Part shown: piece by piece, positions 6,433 through 15,942 of the stretch | How positions within the stretch are numbered: the stretch's first letter is position 1 | Layout: each line of letters starts with the position of its first letter | Source: Paenibacillus thiaminolyticus | GTDB taxonomy: Bacteria > Bacillota > Bacilli > Paenibacillales > Paenibacillaceae | Direction: 5' to 3' | Length of the DNA: 64,000 bases | NCBI RefSeq assembly: GCF_007066085.1 | Contig: NZ_CP041405.1 | Location: 3,383,001-3,447,000 of the forward strand | Notes under the pieces: model-generated | Told to the model about the DNA's origin: nothing | Database searches by the model: none | What the model saw: the letters and a program-made list of their open reading frames with translations, nothing else | Position numbers and translations under genes: made by a program

Positions 6433-8289
6433 TTAACTCCGAATTACCCTGCCCAGGAACCGTTTGACCGGACCGTACGGGGTGTCGAGCGTCTCGTAGA
6501 AATTGACCATCACCGGATATCTGACGCTCGCCATGTCGATATTCTCGAAGTAGATATGCTGCTCTCCGTCCGTCAGGCGCGGCTCGTCGACGAGCGAGAA
6601 CTGCTTCGTTCCCAGCACGCGGCCGCCATGATCCGTCAGCTCCAGCCGGATCTGGGACAAGCTCGCATCGGCCATTACCTGCCGCGCCCGGTCGATATTG
6701 AGCTTCAGCTTCAACGCGTAGGAGCTGCTATCCGATTGCGTCATCGGATTGACGTCCCGGATCCATTTGCCATCCCAATTATCGATCTTTAGTCGGAACG
6801 GATACATGTCGTACATGAGATCGGATGTGTTATCCAGCGTCGTCGAGAAGCGGAAGGTGTCCATGACGACCGGGTATCCTCTCTCTTCCCGGTTATCGAC
6901 GAGATGCAGCAGCAGATCCTTGCCCGTCTCGCCTTCCGGCAAAATGAACAGATGCGACTCGACGATGGCGGCATTCGGGATGAGCGCCTTCGGTTCGGCC
7001 ACCGGCGTGCCGATTCGCTCCCCGCCATACCGCGTCCCGTCTCCGCCCTCCAGTTCAGCATGGAACGGCGGCGGAATGATGGAGGATCCGCTCTTGTTCT
7101 CCAGCTTGAACCGGAGAAGCAGCGCAGTGAAGCCGGCCTCCTTGTTCACCAGCATCGTATCTTCCTCGATGGACATCTTCAGCCCTTCCGGGAACAGATC
7201 CGAACCGGAAGAGAACTTCATAGCCGTTCGCAGCTTATAGTCGGTCGGCGGCACAGAGGCCTCCGCCTGCCTTGGCACGGCAATCTGAATGCGTCCGACC
7301 TGGTACGTGACCGCCTGAGCCGGATCTGACGCATCGGAGAGCAGGAACGTCTCCGGCATCAGCACCCGCAGCATCGTAAGCTGCCGGTTCGCTCCCGTCT
7401 CGACGGCATAGCGGAGCTGAACCGCTTCGCCCGGCTTCAGGGCGGGGGGAGCCGGCTGGCCCAGCCGCTTGGCATCATAGATGGCGGTGTCTGACCATGC
7501 GGTCAAGGCGAACTCGGGGAGCTTCTCGCTTATATTATTGCGATTCTCCACCCGCAGCGTCACGATGTGCACCGTATCCAGCTTCTCTCGCGCCCGCTCC
7601 GTCGTCTGTTCCGGCTTGCCCGAGCTCTTCACGATGCTTAACGGGGTGAAGATGAGCATCGAAGCTCCGGCAGGACCATCCAATTGAAAAGGCTGCCCCC
7701 ACGGCTTCACCATCTCCGGATCGGTCATCGGGCTGTAATCGTTCTCCCATACGTCCCGGATAGGCATTCCGCCGAGAACGGTCACCTTCGCCGGATAGAC
7801 CTCCCGGTCCGTCTCCTTCCAGATGAACCGGACCGGAGCGGATTCCTCCGCCAGCGTCCGGCTCATCCAGCGCCACTCCGCGGTCTGGCCCGGCATGAGG
7901 AAGCGCGGGCTGCCGGCGCTCGGCTCCATGGCGGCTTCCGCCCCGGACGCCATCCGGACGGCCAGCTCATAGTCGGGGATGCGAACCCGCTTGCCGGAGA
8001 TATTTTTCAACTGGAATACGGCGGCCACCTGGCGCCCGTTGTCCCGCTGTCCGTAGATGACCCGCTTCACCGTGATCTCGATGCCGTGGACGGACTTCAT
8101 GAAGGCGGCCCCGTCCGTCTGGATCGGAGCGAACGAGGGGGGGGCGTTCCCGCTCTTCTGCCCCTTCGCTTCCGCCATACCGGACAGCCCCGGCACCGGC
8201 ACTGCCCCCGTCATCGCCATGGCAAGCAAGCTGACCGCCCATGCTATGACCGTGATTCGCTTCAAGCTCCGCTTCGTCTTCGGCTTCAT
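6433..8289 (-). CDS. Exported protein of unknown function, third gene of RND operon
   Basis: 618 residues with an N-terminal signal peptide (RITVIAWAVSLLAMAMTGAV) and no later membrane helix. The mature part looks like three successive beta-rich modules: one near 60-170 (EITVKRVIYGQRDNGRQVAA, FQLKNISGKRVRIPDYEL), a second near 210-320, a third near 350-500. Each has the VFQLKNxS / LRFKLENKSG pattern of immunoglobulin-like DUF4352-type domains. The ATG overlaps the adaptor gene by four bases, so it is made with the efflux pump and may assist it outside the membrane. That role is inference from the operon. Confidence 0.75.
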   Translation of the reverse strand: MKPKTKRSLKRITVIAWAVSLLAMAMTGAVPVPGLSGMAEAKGQKSGNAPPSFAPIQTDGAAFMKSVHGIEITVKRVIYGQRDNGRQVAAVFQLKNISGKRVRIPDYELAVRMASGAEAAMEPSAGSPRFLMPGQTAEWRWMSRTLAEESAPVRFIWKETDREVYPAKVTVLGGMPIRDVWENDYSPMTDPEMVKPWGQPFQLDGPAGASMLIFTPLSIVKSSGKPEQTTERAREKLDTVHIVTLRVENRNNISEKLPEFALTAWSDTAIYDAKRLGQPAPPALKPGEAVQLRYAVETGANRQLTMLRVLMPETFLLSDASDPAQAVTYQVGRIQIAVPRQAEASVPPTDYKLRTAMKFSSGSDLFPEGLKMSIEEDTMLVNKEAGFTALLLRFKLENKSGSSIIPPPFHAELEGGDGTRYGGERIGTPVAEPKALIPNAAIVESHLFILPEGETGKDLLLHLVDNREERGYPVVMDTFRFSTTLDNTSDLMYDMYPFRLKIDNWDGKWIRDVNPMTQSDSSSYALKLKLNIDRARQVMADASLSQIRLELTDHGGRVLGTKQFSLVDEPRLTDGEQHIYFENIDMASVRYPVMVNFYETLDTPYGPVKRFLGRVIRS

Positions 8290-9587
8290 TGGTTCTCCCC
8301 CTTCTCTGGCTGCTGCGGCTTGGCGGATGGCGGCTCCACCGATACCGGCTCATTTTCCTTCAGGCGATGCTGCCCCGTCACGATGACGGTATCTCCTTCC
8401 TTCAGCCCGCCCGTCACGGCATAGAGCGTCCCCTGCAGCGGGCCGAGCTCGACTTCCTGCCGGACCGCCTTGCCGTCCTGATAGACAAAGACGAACGTCT
8501 TGCTCTCGTCGCGGATGACCGCACTTGCCGGAACGGCCGGCACGAGGCGCTCCGCTTCTGTCTCCAGCCGGATGCGGACCTTCATGCCGGGCTTCAGGGC
8601 CCCTGTGCCGTTCGCGGCCCGCAGCTCCACATCATAGGTTCGGGTGCGCGTGTCCATCACCTCGGACAGATAAGCGAGAGAACCTTTATAGGTCTGTTCC
8701 GGGCTGCCGGATACATAAAAGGCAAGCGAGCTCTTCCCTTCCGCCAGCGGCAGCAGGTCTTCCGGAAGCTTGGCCCGGACAAGGACCGGATCAAGCTGCA
8801 CTATCCGGCCAATCGTCCCTCCCTGGCTTAGCATCATGCCAGGCTGCGGCGTCCATTCAGTCAAGATCCCATCTGTCGGCGCTGCAATCCGGGCCTCATC
8901 GATAGCCATCCCCGCCTCCAGAAGCTCCAGCCTCGCCGTCTCGAGCTGTTCGCGGGCAGTCGCCTTCGAATCGCTATGCTCCGCCGCTTCCAGCTTCATC
9001 TTCCATACAGCGAGATCGATCGACGAATTTTTCAGCTGCAGCTCGGCCTGATCGACGGCTGCCTTCTCTACCGTGCCTTCATCATATCCGTTTTTGAGCC
9101 GATTCAATTCCTTCGTCTGCTGCTCAATCTCCCGCTCCAGCTTCGCCATGCTCTGCTTCACCTCTTCTTGGCCTAACCGATCCTTCTCCTCTGTCTGTTC
9201 CAATAGACTCTCGGCGCTGCGGATGGCAAGCTCCGCCCGCTTCTTCTTCATGCGGGCGGCGGAGTCATCCAGCCGGGCGATGACCTCTCCGCGCTTCACG
9301 CGATCGCCGCGCTTCTTCAGGACGGCGGTAACCTCGCCGCCTCCCTTCGGCATCACATCCATGGAGACGGAAGGCGCGATCTCCGCAATCAGTTCGGCCG
9401 GCAAGCCGATCTTCTCGCGCTTCACGACGGCTGTCTTCACGAGCGGAGCCGCTTCCTTCGCATCATCCGCAGGCGCCGCCCCATTCTCCGGCTGGCTGGC
9501 GCAGGCCGCCAGCAGCACGGCGCAGGCGGCGATGCCGGCCATCATGCCGAACCAGCGCTTGCGCCGGATCTTCTTACTCTGTCTCAT
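8286..9587 (-). CDS. RND efflux periplasmic-adaptor-type lipoprotein (HlyD/MFP family)
   Basis: 433 residues. The signal peptide ends in a lipobox (VLLAACAS), so it is a lipoprotein. The order is beta-barrel/lipoyl half (VDVMPKGGGEVTAVLKKRGDRVKRGEVIARLDD), a long alpha-hairpin with coiled coil near 100-220, second lipoyl half (IAAPTDGILTEWTPQPGMML), then the barrel and membrane-proximal domains. It lies four bases from the RND pump gene. In a Gram-positive it cannot reach an outer membrane and presumably works as an outward-facing accessory to the pump. Confidence 0.92.
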   Translation of the reverse strand: MRQSKKIRRKRWFGMMAGIAACAVLLAACASQPENGAAPADDAKEAAPLVKTAVVKREKIGLPAELIAEIAPSVSMDVMPKGGGEVTAVLKKRGDRVKRGEVIARLDDSAARMKKKRAELAIRSAESLLEQTEEKDRLGQEEVKQSMAKLEREIEQQTKELNRLKNGYDEGTVEKAAVDQAELQLKNSSIDLAVWKMKLEAAEHSDSKATAREQLETARLELLEAGMAIDEARIAAPTDGILTEWTPQPGMMLSQGGTIGRIVQLDPVLVRAKLPEDLLPLAEGKSSLAFYVSGSPEQTYKGSLAYLSEVMDTRTRTYDVELRAANGTGALKPGMKVRIRLETEAERLVPAVPASAVIRDESKTFVFVYQDGKAVRQEVELGPLQGTLYAVTGGLKEGDTVIVTGQHRLKENEPVSVEPPSAKPQQPEKGENQ

Positions 9588-9590
9588 TCG

Positions 9591-12500
9591 TTACATCCCC
9601 TTTCCTTCGGCTTGCTCCGGTGCGGCGGCCGGGAGGACATTAACTTGTCTGCGCTTCCCCCGTCCGATCAGGTCGTACATGACAGGCACGACCAAGAGGG
9701 TCAACAGCGTGGATACGGTCAGTCCGCCGATGACGACGACGGCGAGGCCTCTCGAGATCAGCGTGCCATGTCCGAAGCCAAAAGCGAGCGGCAGCAGCGC
9801 CACGATGGTGGCTCCGGCCGTCATGATAATCGGCCGCAGGCGCGACACGCCAGCCTCCACCAGCGCCTCCCGCACCGCGAAGCCCGCCTTGCGCAGCTGC
9901 TGCGCCTTGTCGATAAAGACAATGGCATTGGTGACGACAATCCCGATCAGCATCATGAACCCGATCAGCGAGGTAATATTCAGCGATTCGTTCGTCACGA
10001 ACAAGCCGAACACGCCGCCGATTGCGGCGAACGGGAGCGAGAACAGAATCGAGAACGGCGCGCTGGCATTGCCGAATGTCAAGACCATGATGAGATAGAC
10101 GACGCCGATGGCCGCGCCCATCGCGACGAACAGCTGGCCGAAGCTGTCCCCGATGTTCTCGCTGATGCCGCCCACGGATCGGCTTACGCCTTCCGGCAGT
10201 TCCATCCGATCCAGTTCAGCGGCGATATCGGCGCTGATGCCCCCCTTGTTTTTACCGATAATTTTGGCCGTTACCGTCACGACCTGCTCTTCATTCAACC
10301 GCTTGATCGACGCCGGAGCCAATTCCCGGCTTACATCCGCGACGTCGGCGACGCGAATCATGCCGCCGTTCCCCGTGTCCATCGGGATATTGCTGACCGC
10401 CTCAAGATCCTGCCTGCCGTTCTCTCCCGTCTGGACGGTCAGCGCTCGCAGGCCTTCATCGAATCGATATTCGCCCAGCTTCTGCTCGAACAGCCAGGTG
10501 CGAAGCGAATGCTGGACGGCAGCCGGGGATACTCCCGCCTGAAGCGCCTTCTGCGGGTCCAGCCGGATCGTAACCTCGGAGGAAGCTTCGCTTAACGAGT
10601 CCTTGACCTCCGTCAAGTCCGGGTAGCGCAGCACGGCTTCCTTGACGATGCCCGCGGCCTGCCGCAGCTTGCCGCTGTCCTCTCCCTTCAGCATGTAGGA
10701 GAAATCCTCGCCTCCTCCCGAATCGCCCGACAAGGTTCGCGTGTCAATCTCGCCGCCGGCCGGAACAAGGGACAGAAGCGATTCTTTATAGTCCCGCTTC
10801 ACCCGCTCGACGTCGGCGTCTTCATTCACTTCGGTATAGATCTGAGCCATATACGGAATCGCATTCGGATCGCCCCCATAGCCGACCAAAGCCTCGACGA
10901 AGGTGAACAAGGGACGACCCGCCTTGTCCGATGCGGACCGGAGCTTCGCCTCCATGTCCTTGACGACGGCATCCGTCGTCTTGAGCGATGTCTCGTAAGG
11001 CAGCTTCACCGTAAAATAAAACTGGCGCGGCGGATTTCCTTCCGGCATGAATGTGAAGGACAGCTGCGGCACGAGCACGACCATCGTCACGACAAAGAGC
11101 AGCGCCGATGCCGCCAGGGTCTTCCAGCGATGCCGCAGCGACCATTCGAGGATACGGCGATACCCCTCTGTAAAGGCGGACGGCCCCGGCTCCACATGGG
11201 CCTTGGCATTGGCGCTGCGGAGCACCAGCAATTTGGCCAGCATCGGAATGACGGTCAGCGCGACGACCAGCGAGGCCAGGATGGCGCAGGAAAGTGTCAC
11301 TGCGAACGGGCGGAACAATTGCCCGGCCGGCCCGCTAATCAGGCCAATTGGGGCGAAGACCCCTACCGTCGTCAGGGTGGACGACGTGATGGCAGTCGCT
11401 ACTTCCTTCGTCGCGAGCAGGATGACCGACTCGTCCTTGCGGGCCGCCCGCTCCAGCTTGCTGTATATATTTTCGATAACGACGATGCTGTCGTCGACGA
11501 CGCGGCCGATAGCGATGAACATGCCGCCCAGCGTCATGATGTTCAATGAAATATCGAGCCATTTCATCATCAGCAGCGCGATCAGGACGGATAACGGAAT
11601 CGACACGAGCACAATCAGCGTCATCCGCATGTTGCGAAGGAACACCAGGATCATAAGCGAAGCCAGTACGGCGCCGACCATGCCTTCGCGCAGCAGCCCT
11701 CCGATGGACTGCTTGACTTCATCCGCGTAGTTGTACACCTGCTTGAACGTAATCCCCGGCAATTCGGAGGTCCACCGCTCCATTAACCGTTCGGCCTGGT
11801 CCGTGAATTGGACGGCGTTCGCTCCCCCGGACTTATACAGCAATATTCCGATGGCCGGCCGTTCATCCATACGGGCCGCGAACGCGGATTCCCGAATCTC
11901 CGCCACGCTTCCCAGTCCGCCGACCGCCAACTGGCTCCCGTCCGGCGCCGTCAGCGGAATCGCCTCCAGCTGCGAGATGCTGCGAAGGCCATTGTCCATC
12001 CGGGCGAGCAGCGTGTTCCCGTCCACTTCCACGGTGCCCGCCGGACCAGCAGCCATCGCGCTCTGGACCGCCTCGGACACTTGCGCAGGCGTGAGACCGT
12101 TCATGCGCAGCAGCTCCGGGGACAGCCGGATCGCCACCTCCGTCTTGCGCTCGCCGATGACATCCATATGATCGAGTCCCGGCATCGCCTGGAATCCGGG
12201 CCGGATCACATGCTCGAAATGATGCTCCAGCTCCGTCTGCTCCATCCCTTCCCCCGCCTGAATGGCGAGGTAGTAGGTAGGAATGGACGCGACGCCGAAT
12301 GTGGATACTTTGGGGCGTCCCGCCTCCGACGGCAGCTCCGTCTCCTGGAACAGGCTCTCCATGTCCGCCTTTTTCCGATCCGGATCCGCTCCTTCCTCGA
12401 ACGTCACGACGATCGTCGCCATCTGATCGCTCGAAGTGGAATCAATCGTTTTGACGTGCTCCATCCCGCTAATTTTTTTCTCCAGCGGCTTGGTGACGTC

Positions 12501-12683
12501 TTCCATGACATCCTGCGGCGATGCCGGATAGTGAACGGTGACCATGACGAGCGGCAGCGAAATATCAGGCATGTTGTCCACCTTGAGGCTGGTCGCGGCA
12601 TAGATCCCTCCCCCGAACAGCATGCAGCACAGGATGATGACGGCCGCCACCTGTTTCATCGAAAATCGAATAAGCGAATTCAT
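9591..12683 (-). CDS. RND-family efflux permease (AcrB/Swr-type)
   Basis: 1030 residues, the usual length for HAE1-type RND pumps. There is one helix at the N-terminus, a large extracellular loop, a block of helices with the proton-relay motif GRVVDDSIVVIENIYS, a second large loop, and a final helix block (SLIGFMMLIGIVVTNAIVFIDKAQ). The paired Asp residues of the VDD motif match those needed for proton coupling in AcrB. First gene of a three-gene operon with the adaptor and an exported protein. Substrate unknown; direct repeats upstream suggest control by an OmpR-type regulator. Confidence 0.94.
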   Translation of the reverse strand: MNSLIRFSMKQVAAVIILCCMLFGGGIYAATSLKVDNMPDISLPLVMVTVHYPASPQDVMEDVTKPLEKKISGMEHVKTIDSTSSDQMATIVVTFEEGADPDRKKADMESLFQETELPSEAGRPKVSTFGVASIPTYYLAIQAGEGMEQTELEHHFEHVIRPGFQAMPGLDHMDVIGERKTEVAIRLSPELLRMNGLTPAQVSEAVQSAMAAGPAGTVEVDGNTLLARMDNGLRSISQLEAIPLTAPDGSQLAVGGLGSVAEIRESAFAARMDERPAIGILLYKSGGANAVQFTDQAERLMERWTSELPGITFKQVYNYADEVKQSIGGLLREGMVGAVLASLMILVFLRNMRMTLIVLVSIPLSVLIALLMMKWLDISLNIMTLGGMFIAIGRVVDDSIVVIENIYSKLERAARKDESVILLATKEVATAITSSTLTTVGVFAPIGLISGPAGQLFRPFAVTLSCAILASLVVALTVIPMLAKLLVLRSANAKAHVEPGPSAFTEGYRRILEWSLRHRWKTLAASALLFVVTMVVLVPQLSFTFMPEGNPPRQFYFTVKLPYETSLKTTDAVVKDMEAKLRSASDKAGRPLFTFVEALVGYGGDPNAIPYMAQIYTEVNEDADVERVKRDYKESLLSLVPAGGEIDTRTLSGDSGGGEDFSYMLKGEDSGKLRQAAGIVKEAVLRYPDLTEVKDSLSEASSEVTIRLDPQKALQAGVSPAAVQHSLRTWLFEQKLGEYRFDEGLRALTVQTGENGRQDLEAVSNIPMDTGNGGMIRVADVADVSRELAPASIKRLNEEQVVTVTAKIIGKNKGGISADIAAELDRMELPEGVSRSVGGISENIGDSFGQLFVAMGAAIGVVYLIMVLTFGNASAPFSILFSLPFAAIGGVFGLFVTNESLNITSLIGFMMLIGIVVTNAIVFIDKAQQLRKAGFAVREALVEAGVSRLRPIIMTAGATIVALLPLAFGFGHGTLISRGLAVVVIGGLTVSTLLTLLVVPVMYDLIGRGKRRQVNVLPAAAPEQAEGKGM

Positions 12684-12743
12684 CGTTGTATCTCTCTCCC
12701 CTCCTTGTCATTCCCTGCACTACCGCAACGAACGAATTCAAGA

Positions 12744-12771
12744 TAGCAACGAAATATGAACGGAGTATGAA
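12744..12771. promoter_or_regulatory. OmpR-type direct repeats upstream of RND operon
   Basis: On the minus strand TTCATA-CTCCG-TTCATA-TTTCG-TTGCTA: two exact hexamers and one degenerate hexamer on an 11-bp period, the helical spacing bound by OmpR/PhoB-type response regulators. They lie about 60-90 bases before the pump start. The response regulator encoded at 14995-15678 is the obvious candidate. Confidence 0.55.
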
Positions 12772-13039
12772 CTAGAAAGAAAAAAGGGAGTGGCTCATAG
12801 GCATTGCAAAATGAGTGAGGTGAGGAGTCGATAGAGAATGTGGATGCGGGAAAAACGAAAACGCTCGCATAGCTCGCATAGAGGACTGTACAGAGCGAAA
12901 AATGGCGGCGCGCAAAACGGTGGCAGCTTGGAGGCTGGGTGAACCAGTGAAATGCTGCATGGATCAGGCTGTGAGAAAGTCCAAAGGATTTTTGGGCACT
13001 TCATCAGGACTTGTCTCTCAGTAGAAAAATTTAATCTGA
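12772..13039. other. Intergenic stretch, no gene supported
   Basis: Non-coding by appearance: the only frames open here have low-complexity, unrecognisable products and no ribosome binding sites. A segment near 12840-12900 has short internal repeats (GCTCGCATAGCTCGCATAG). Confidence 0.5.
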
Positions 13040-13345
13040 TCGAAGTGCCTGAAAACTGCACCATGAAATGTCTATCCGATAGGCGAAGTCCTCAAAACTG
13101 CACGGTTTCTCAAGACACGTTGACTCAGTAGGCAAAATCCTGCACCAATACAGCAATTCAGTAGGACGACTTCACTAGAAAGGGAATCCTGTAAAACTGC
13201 AGCAATTTCACCCGTTTCTCTTCGACTTAGCTCAAAAGGACCTAAAATGATGTAGCTGTGCAGCAATTCCTGGAAATGTGGACTCATTGAGCCGAAATTC
13301 CTGTAAAATAGCAGCAATTCCCTCCACACGTCAAAACCCCAGGAG
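13040..13345. repeat. Dispersed TGCAG-hairpin repeat, copy A
   Basis: Several modules of the form CCTGTAAAACTGCAGCAATT, TGTGCAGCAATTCCTG and TGTAAAATAGCAGCAATT follow one another at roughly 60-70 base spacing. Between two of them is ACCCGTTTCTCTTCGACTTA, matching copy B (TCCGTTATGGCTTCGACTAG). Related copies lie at 26914-27112 and 36894-37080. No protein is supported here. Nature unknown; it behaves like a dispersed intergenic palindromic element. Confidence 0.6.
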
Positions 13346-13512
13346 ATGATGATGTCTCCAGAAGGCGATGACGCTCTGAATGCCAAGTTTCGATTAGGTA
13401 ATCACCCCTCCGAAAAAACAGGGGTTTTCCAACAGCCTGAGTATTGCAGGATTCCCTGTAACGGAGTACACATCATAAAGGAAAGGTGCATTTTAGCAGT
13501 TTTTCGGAGTGT

Positions 13513-13582
13513 CGAGCTTTGAGAATCAAGCTTTGAGAATCAAGCTTTGAGAGTCAAGCTTTGAGTGTCGAGCTTTGAGAAT
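13513..13582. repeat. Five tandem 14-bp repeats
   Basis: Five consecutive units of CAAGCTTTGAGAAT and variants (CGAGCTTTGAGAAT, CAAGCTTTGAGAGT, CAAGCTTTGAGTGT), with a partial GAGTGT before the first. They sit about 55 bases past the stop codon of the sensor kinase. No open frame uses them; copy number may vary between strains. Confidence 0.9.
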
Positions 13583-13636
13583 CAGGGGGCCGTCTCACTA
13601 TAGTTACATACTACTTGTGGGAACCCCCCTGTGGAA

Positions 13637-14998
13637 CTACGAATTACGCCGGATCGGGAGCATCACGCTTACCGTCGTCCCCTGGCCGGGTTCGCTATCC
13701 AGCCGGATCGTCCCGTGATGCAAGATCACGATCTTCTTCACGATGGCCAAGCCGAGGCCGCTGCCGCCCGCGTTCCGCCTGCGGGCCTTATCCGCCTTGA
13801 AGAAGCGCTCGAATACACGCGCCCGGTCCTCCTCTGCCATGCCAATCCCGGTGTCGGCAATGGTGACGAGGGCTCTGCCGTCCTGACGCGCAAGGCTGAC
13901 GGTGATCCTGCCGTTCTCCGGCGTGAACTTGATGGCATTGCCGATGAGATTCGTCCAGACGAGGCTCATCAGATCCTCATCGGCTTCGATCGTGACGTCT
14001 TCGAGCCGGTCCTCCAAGCGCAGCGCCTTGTCGGCCCTTTGCGGCTCGGCGGCGACGATGACTTGGCGGATCTGTCCATCCAGCCGGTATATGCGCGGCG
14101 CGAACGGATGATGCTCCGAATCAAGCGAAGCCAGCTGCAGCAGATTGTCGCTGAGGCGGGACAAGCGTTCGCATTCTGTCATCATAATCTCCAAGTAGCG
14201 ATCCTGATCCGCTTCGGAGATGACGCGATTGCGGAGCGCCTTGGAGAAGCCGTAAATCGAAGTAAGCGGCGACTGAATCTCATGCGATACGCTGGAGACG
14301 AAATCTTGCCGCATCTGCTCCATCTGGCCGAGCTCCTGCGCCATATGGTTGAAGCTGGCTGCGAGGACGCCGATCTCGTCCTTCCGCCGGAAGCTCAGCT
14401 TCGTGCTGAAATCCCCCCTCGCCATGCGCTTCGTCGCCTCGGTCATCTTCTTGATCGGCCGCACGACATAGCGGGCGGCGACGAGGAAGCAGAGGCTCCC
14501 GGCCGCCAGCACGACGGCAAGGGTGAACAGAATCAGCCGACTGATAAGGTTATCGTCGTTATACTTCATTCGCAAGAAGAGAGCATACGGCTCTCCTTCC
14601 TTCAGAAAAGAGATGCCGATGATGGGCTCGGAGTTCTCCGGCTCCGTGCTGTGATACGGCCTCCCGGACAGCACATCCTTCACCACTTGTGCCTCAATCG
14701 ACTCCGGCGGCCGTCCGGCGAGGACATGCTGCACAGTTGGATCGCCCTTGCTGTCGAATACATGTACCTGCGTCCATTCGAATGATTTCAATGAATCCAG
14801 ATAATCGCGGAACTCCGCTTCGGGCACCTGCTGATACAGCCGGACCATATCATTGCCGAGCTGGGTCAGGTCTCGAAAGACAATCTCTCTCATCTCTCTC
14901 TCGAAAAAAAAGCCGGAAGCGGTAAAAGCAACGATAATGCCTGCGATTACGGCGAATAAAAAAGTGAGCACAACCCGGACGTACAGCGTCCTCATCAT
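13637..14998 (-). CDS. Sensor histidine kinase
   Basis: 453 residues. Membrane helix near 8-28, an extracellular sensor loop of about 130 residues, a second helix near 160-182, a HAMP linker (PIKKMTEATKRMARGDFSTKL), the HisKA dimer with the phosphoacceptor His in VSSVSHEIQSPLTS, then an ATPase domain with N-box LIGNAIKFT, DTGIGM and GGSGLGLAI. The gene starts inside the last codons of its response regulator gene (four-base overlap). The pair probably controls the RND operon downstream, whose promoter region has OmpR-type repeats. Confidence 0.95.
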   Translation of the reverse strand: MMRTLYVRVVLTFLFAVIAGIIVAFTASGFFFEREMREIVFRDLTQLGNDMVRLYQQVPEAEFRDYLDSLKSFEWTQVHVFDSKGDPTVQHVLAGRPPESIEAQVVKDVLSGRPYHSTEPENSEPIIGISFLKEGEPYALFLRMKYNDDNLISRLILFTLAVVLAAGSLCFLVAARYVVRPIKKMTEATKRMARGDFSTKLSFRRKDEIGVLAASFNHMAQELGQMEQMRQDFVSSVSHEIQSPLTSIYGFSKALRNRVISEADQDRYLEIMMTECERLSRLSDNLLQLASLDSEHHPFAPRIYRLDGQIRQVIVAAEPQRADKALRLEDRLEDVTIEADEDLMSLVWTNLIGNAIKFTPENGRITVSLARQDGRALVTIADTGIGMAEEDRARVFERFFKADKARRRNAGGSGLGLAIVKKIVILHHGTIRLDSEPGQGTTVSVMLPIRRNS

Positions 14999-15678
14999 GA
15001 GAAGACCTCCAGCCGGTACCCGAGACTGCGGGCGGTCTCGATGCGGAACTCATGCGCATGGCCGGCGAAGCGCTCGCGCAGACGCTTAATATGGACATCG
15101 ACGGTCCGTTCCTCCCCTTCATAATCGATGCCCCAAATGTCGCGTATCAACTGTTCCCGGGTCAAAATCTGTCCGGGATGGCCCGCGAGCTTGAACAGCA
15201 GCTCGAACTCCTTGAGCGGCAGCGCCGTCCCCGCGGACTGGTCATCCGCATAGACTTTGTAGCCGTTCCGGTCCAGCTTCAAGCTGCCGAGGCGGATAAT
15301 CTGCTCGTACACGATCTTGTAGCGGCGCAGCAGCGCCTTTACCCGCATTACGAGTTCCATCGGATCGAACGGCTTCGTTATGTAATCGTCGGTGCCGAGA
15401 CGGAAGCCCTTTACCTTTTGGCCGGACTCGCCCTTGGCGGTAACCATGAACAACGGAAGATCCGGGTACTGCGACCGCAGCTCGCTGCAGAGCTGCCAGC
15501 CGTCCATTACGGGCATCATAATATCTAGGATGACCAGATCGGCCGGATCCGCCTCCATCCGTTGGAGCGCCTGCTCCCCGTCTTCTGCCTCCAGCACCCG
15601 GAAGCCTTCATTGCGCAAAAACAAACCTATCATCTCGCGGATATGCTCGTCATCATCAGCGACCAATATCGTTCTCAT
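14995..15678 (-). CDS. OmpR-family response regulator
   Basis: 227 residues. The receiver domain has the acidic cluster DDD at 8-10, the phosphorylated Asp at 52 (LVILDIMMPVMDG), the conserved Thr/Lys (VTAKGE, ITKPFDPMEL), and a C-terminal winged helix (REQLIRDIWG, RTVDVHIKRLRERF). It is translationally coupled to the sensor kinase. Its likely target is the pair of TTCATA repeats before the RND pump gene on the same strand. Confidence 0.95.
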   Translation of the reverse strand: MRTILVADDDEHIREMIGLFLRNEGFRVLEAEDGEQALQRMEADPADLVILDIMMPVMDGWQLCSELRSQYPDLPLFMVTAKGESGQKVKGFRLGTDDYITKPFDPMELVMRVKALLRRYKIVYEQIIRLGSLKLDRNGYKVYADDQSAGTALPLKEFELLFKLAGHPGQILTREQLIRDIWGIDYEGEERTVDVHIKRLRERFAGHAHEFRIETARSLGYRLEVFS

Positions 15679-15942
15679 CGTCGGTTCGACACTCCATTCC
15701 CCTCGTTCTCCCTTATATTCCTGTATCTTTTTCTAAATGGATGGCACGATGCCTATATGACAACGAATTTATTGTAATATAACTCACTTGCAGATTCCAT
15801 GATTTCCCTGACGATTGCGAGTCATCTGGCTCTTCATCGAACCTATCCTTCCTAACCTGAATCATGAATAAGACGATCGCCAACAGGCCGCTCCCGCTCT
15901 CGGAAGCAGCCTGCCGATGCCTATCCATGCCAGCCGCATAGT

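Noticed and set aside
12795..13386. Two minus-strand frames of 89 and 104 codons before the RND genes
   Set aside because: They cover intergenic and hairpin-repeat sequence, lack ribosome binding sites and have products that mirror the repeats.
13513..13582. Replication-origin iterons
   Set aside because: No replication initiator gene, AT-rich unwinding region or DnaA boxes accompany the repeats.
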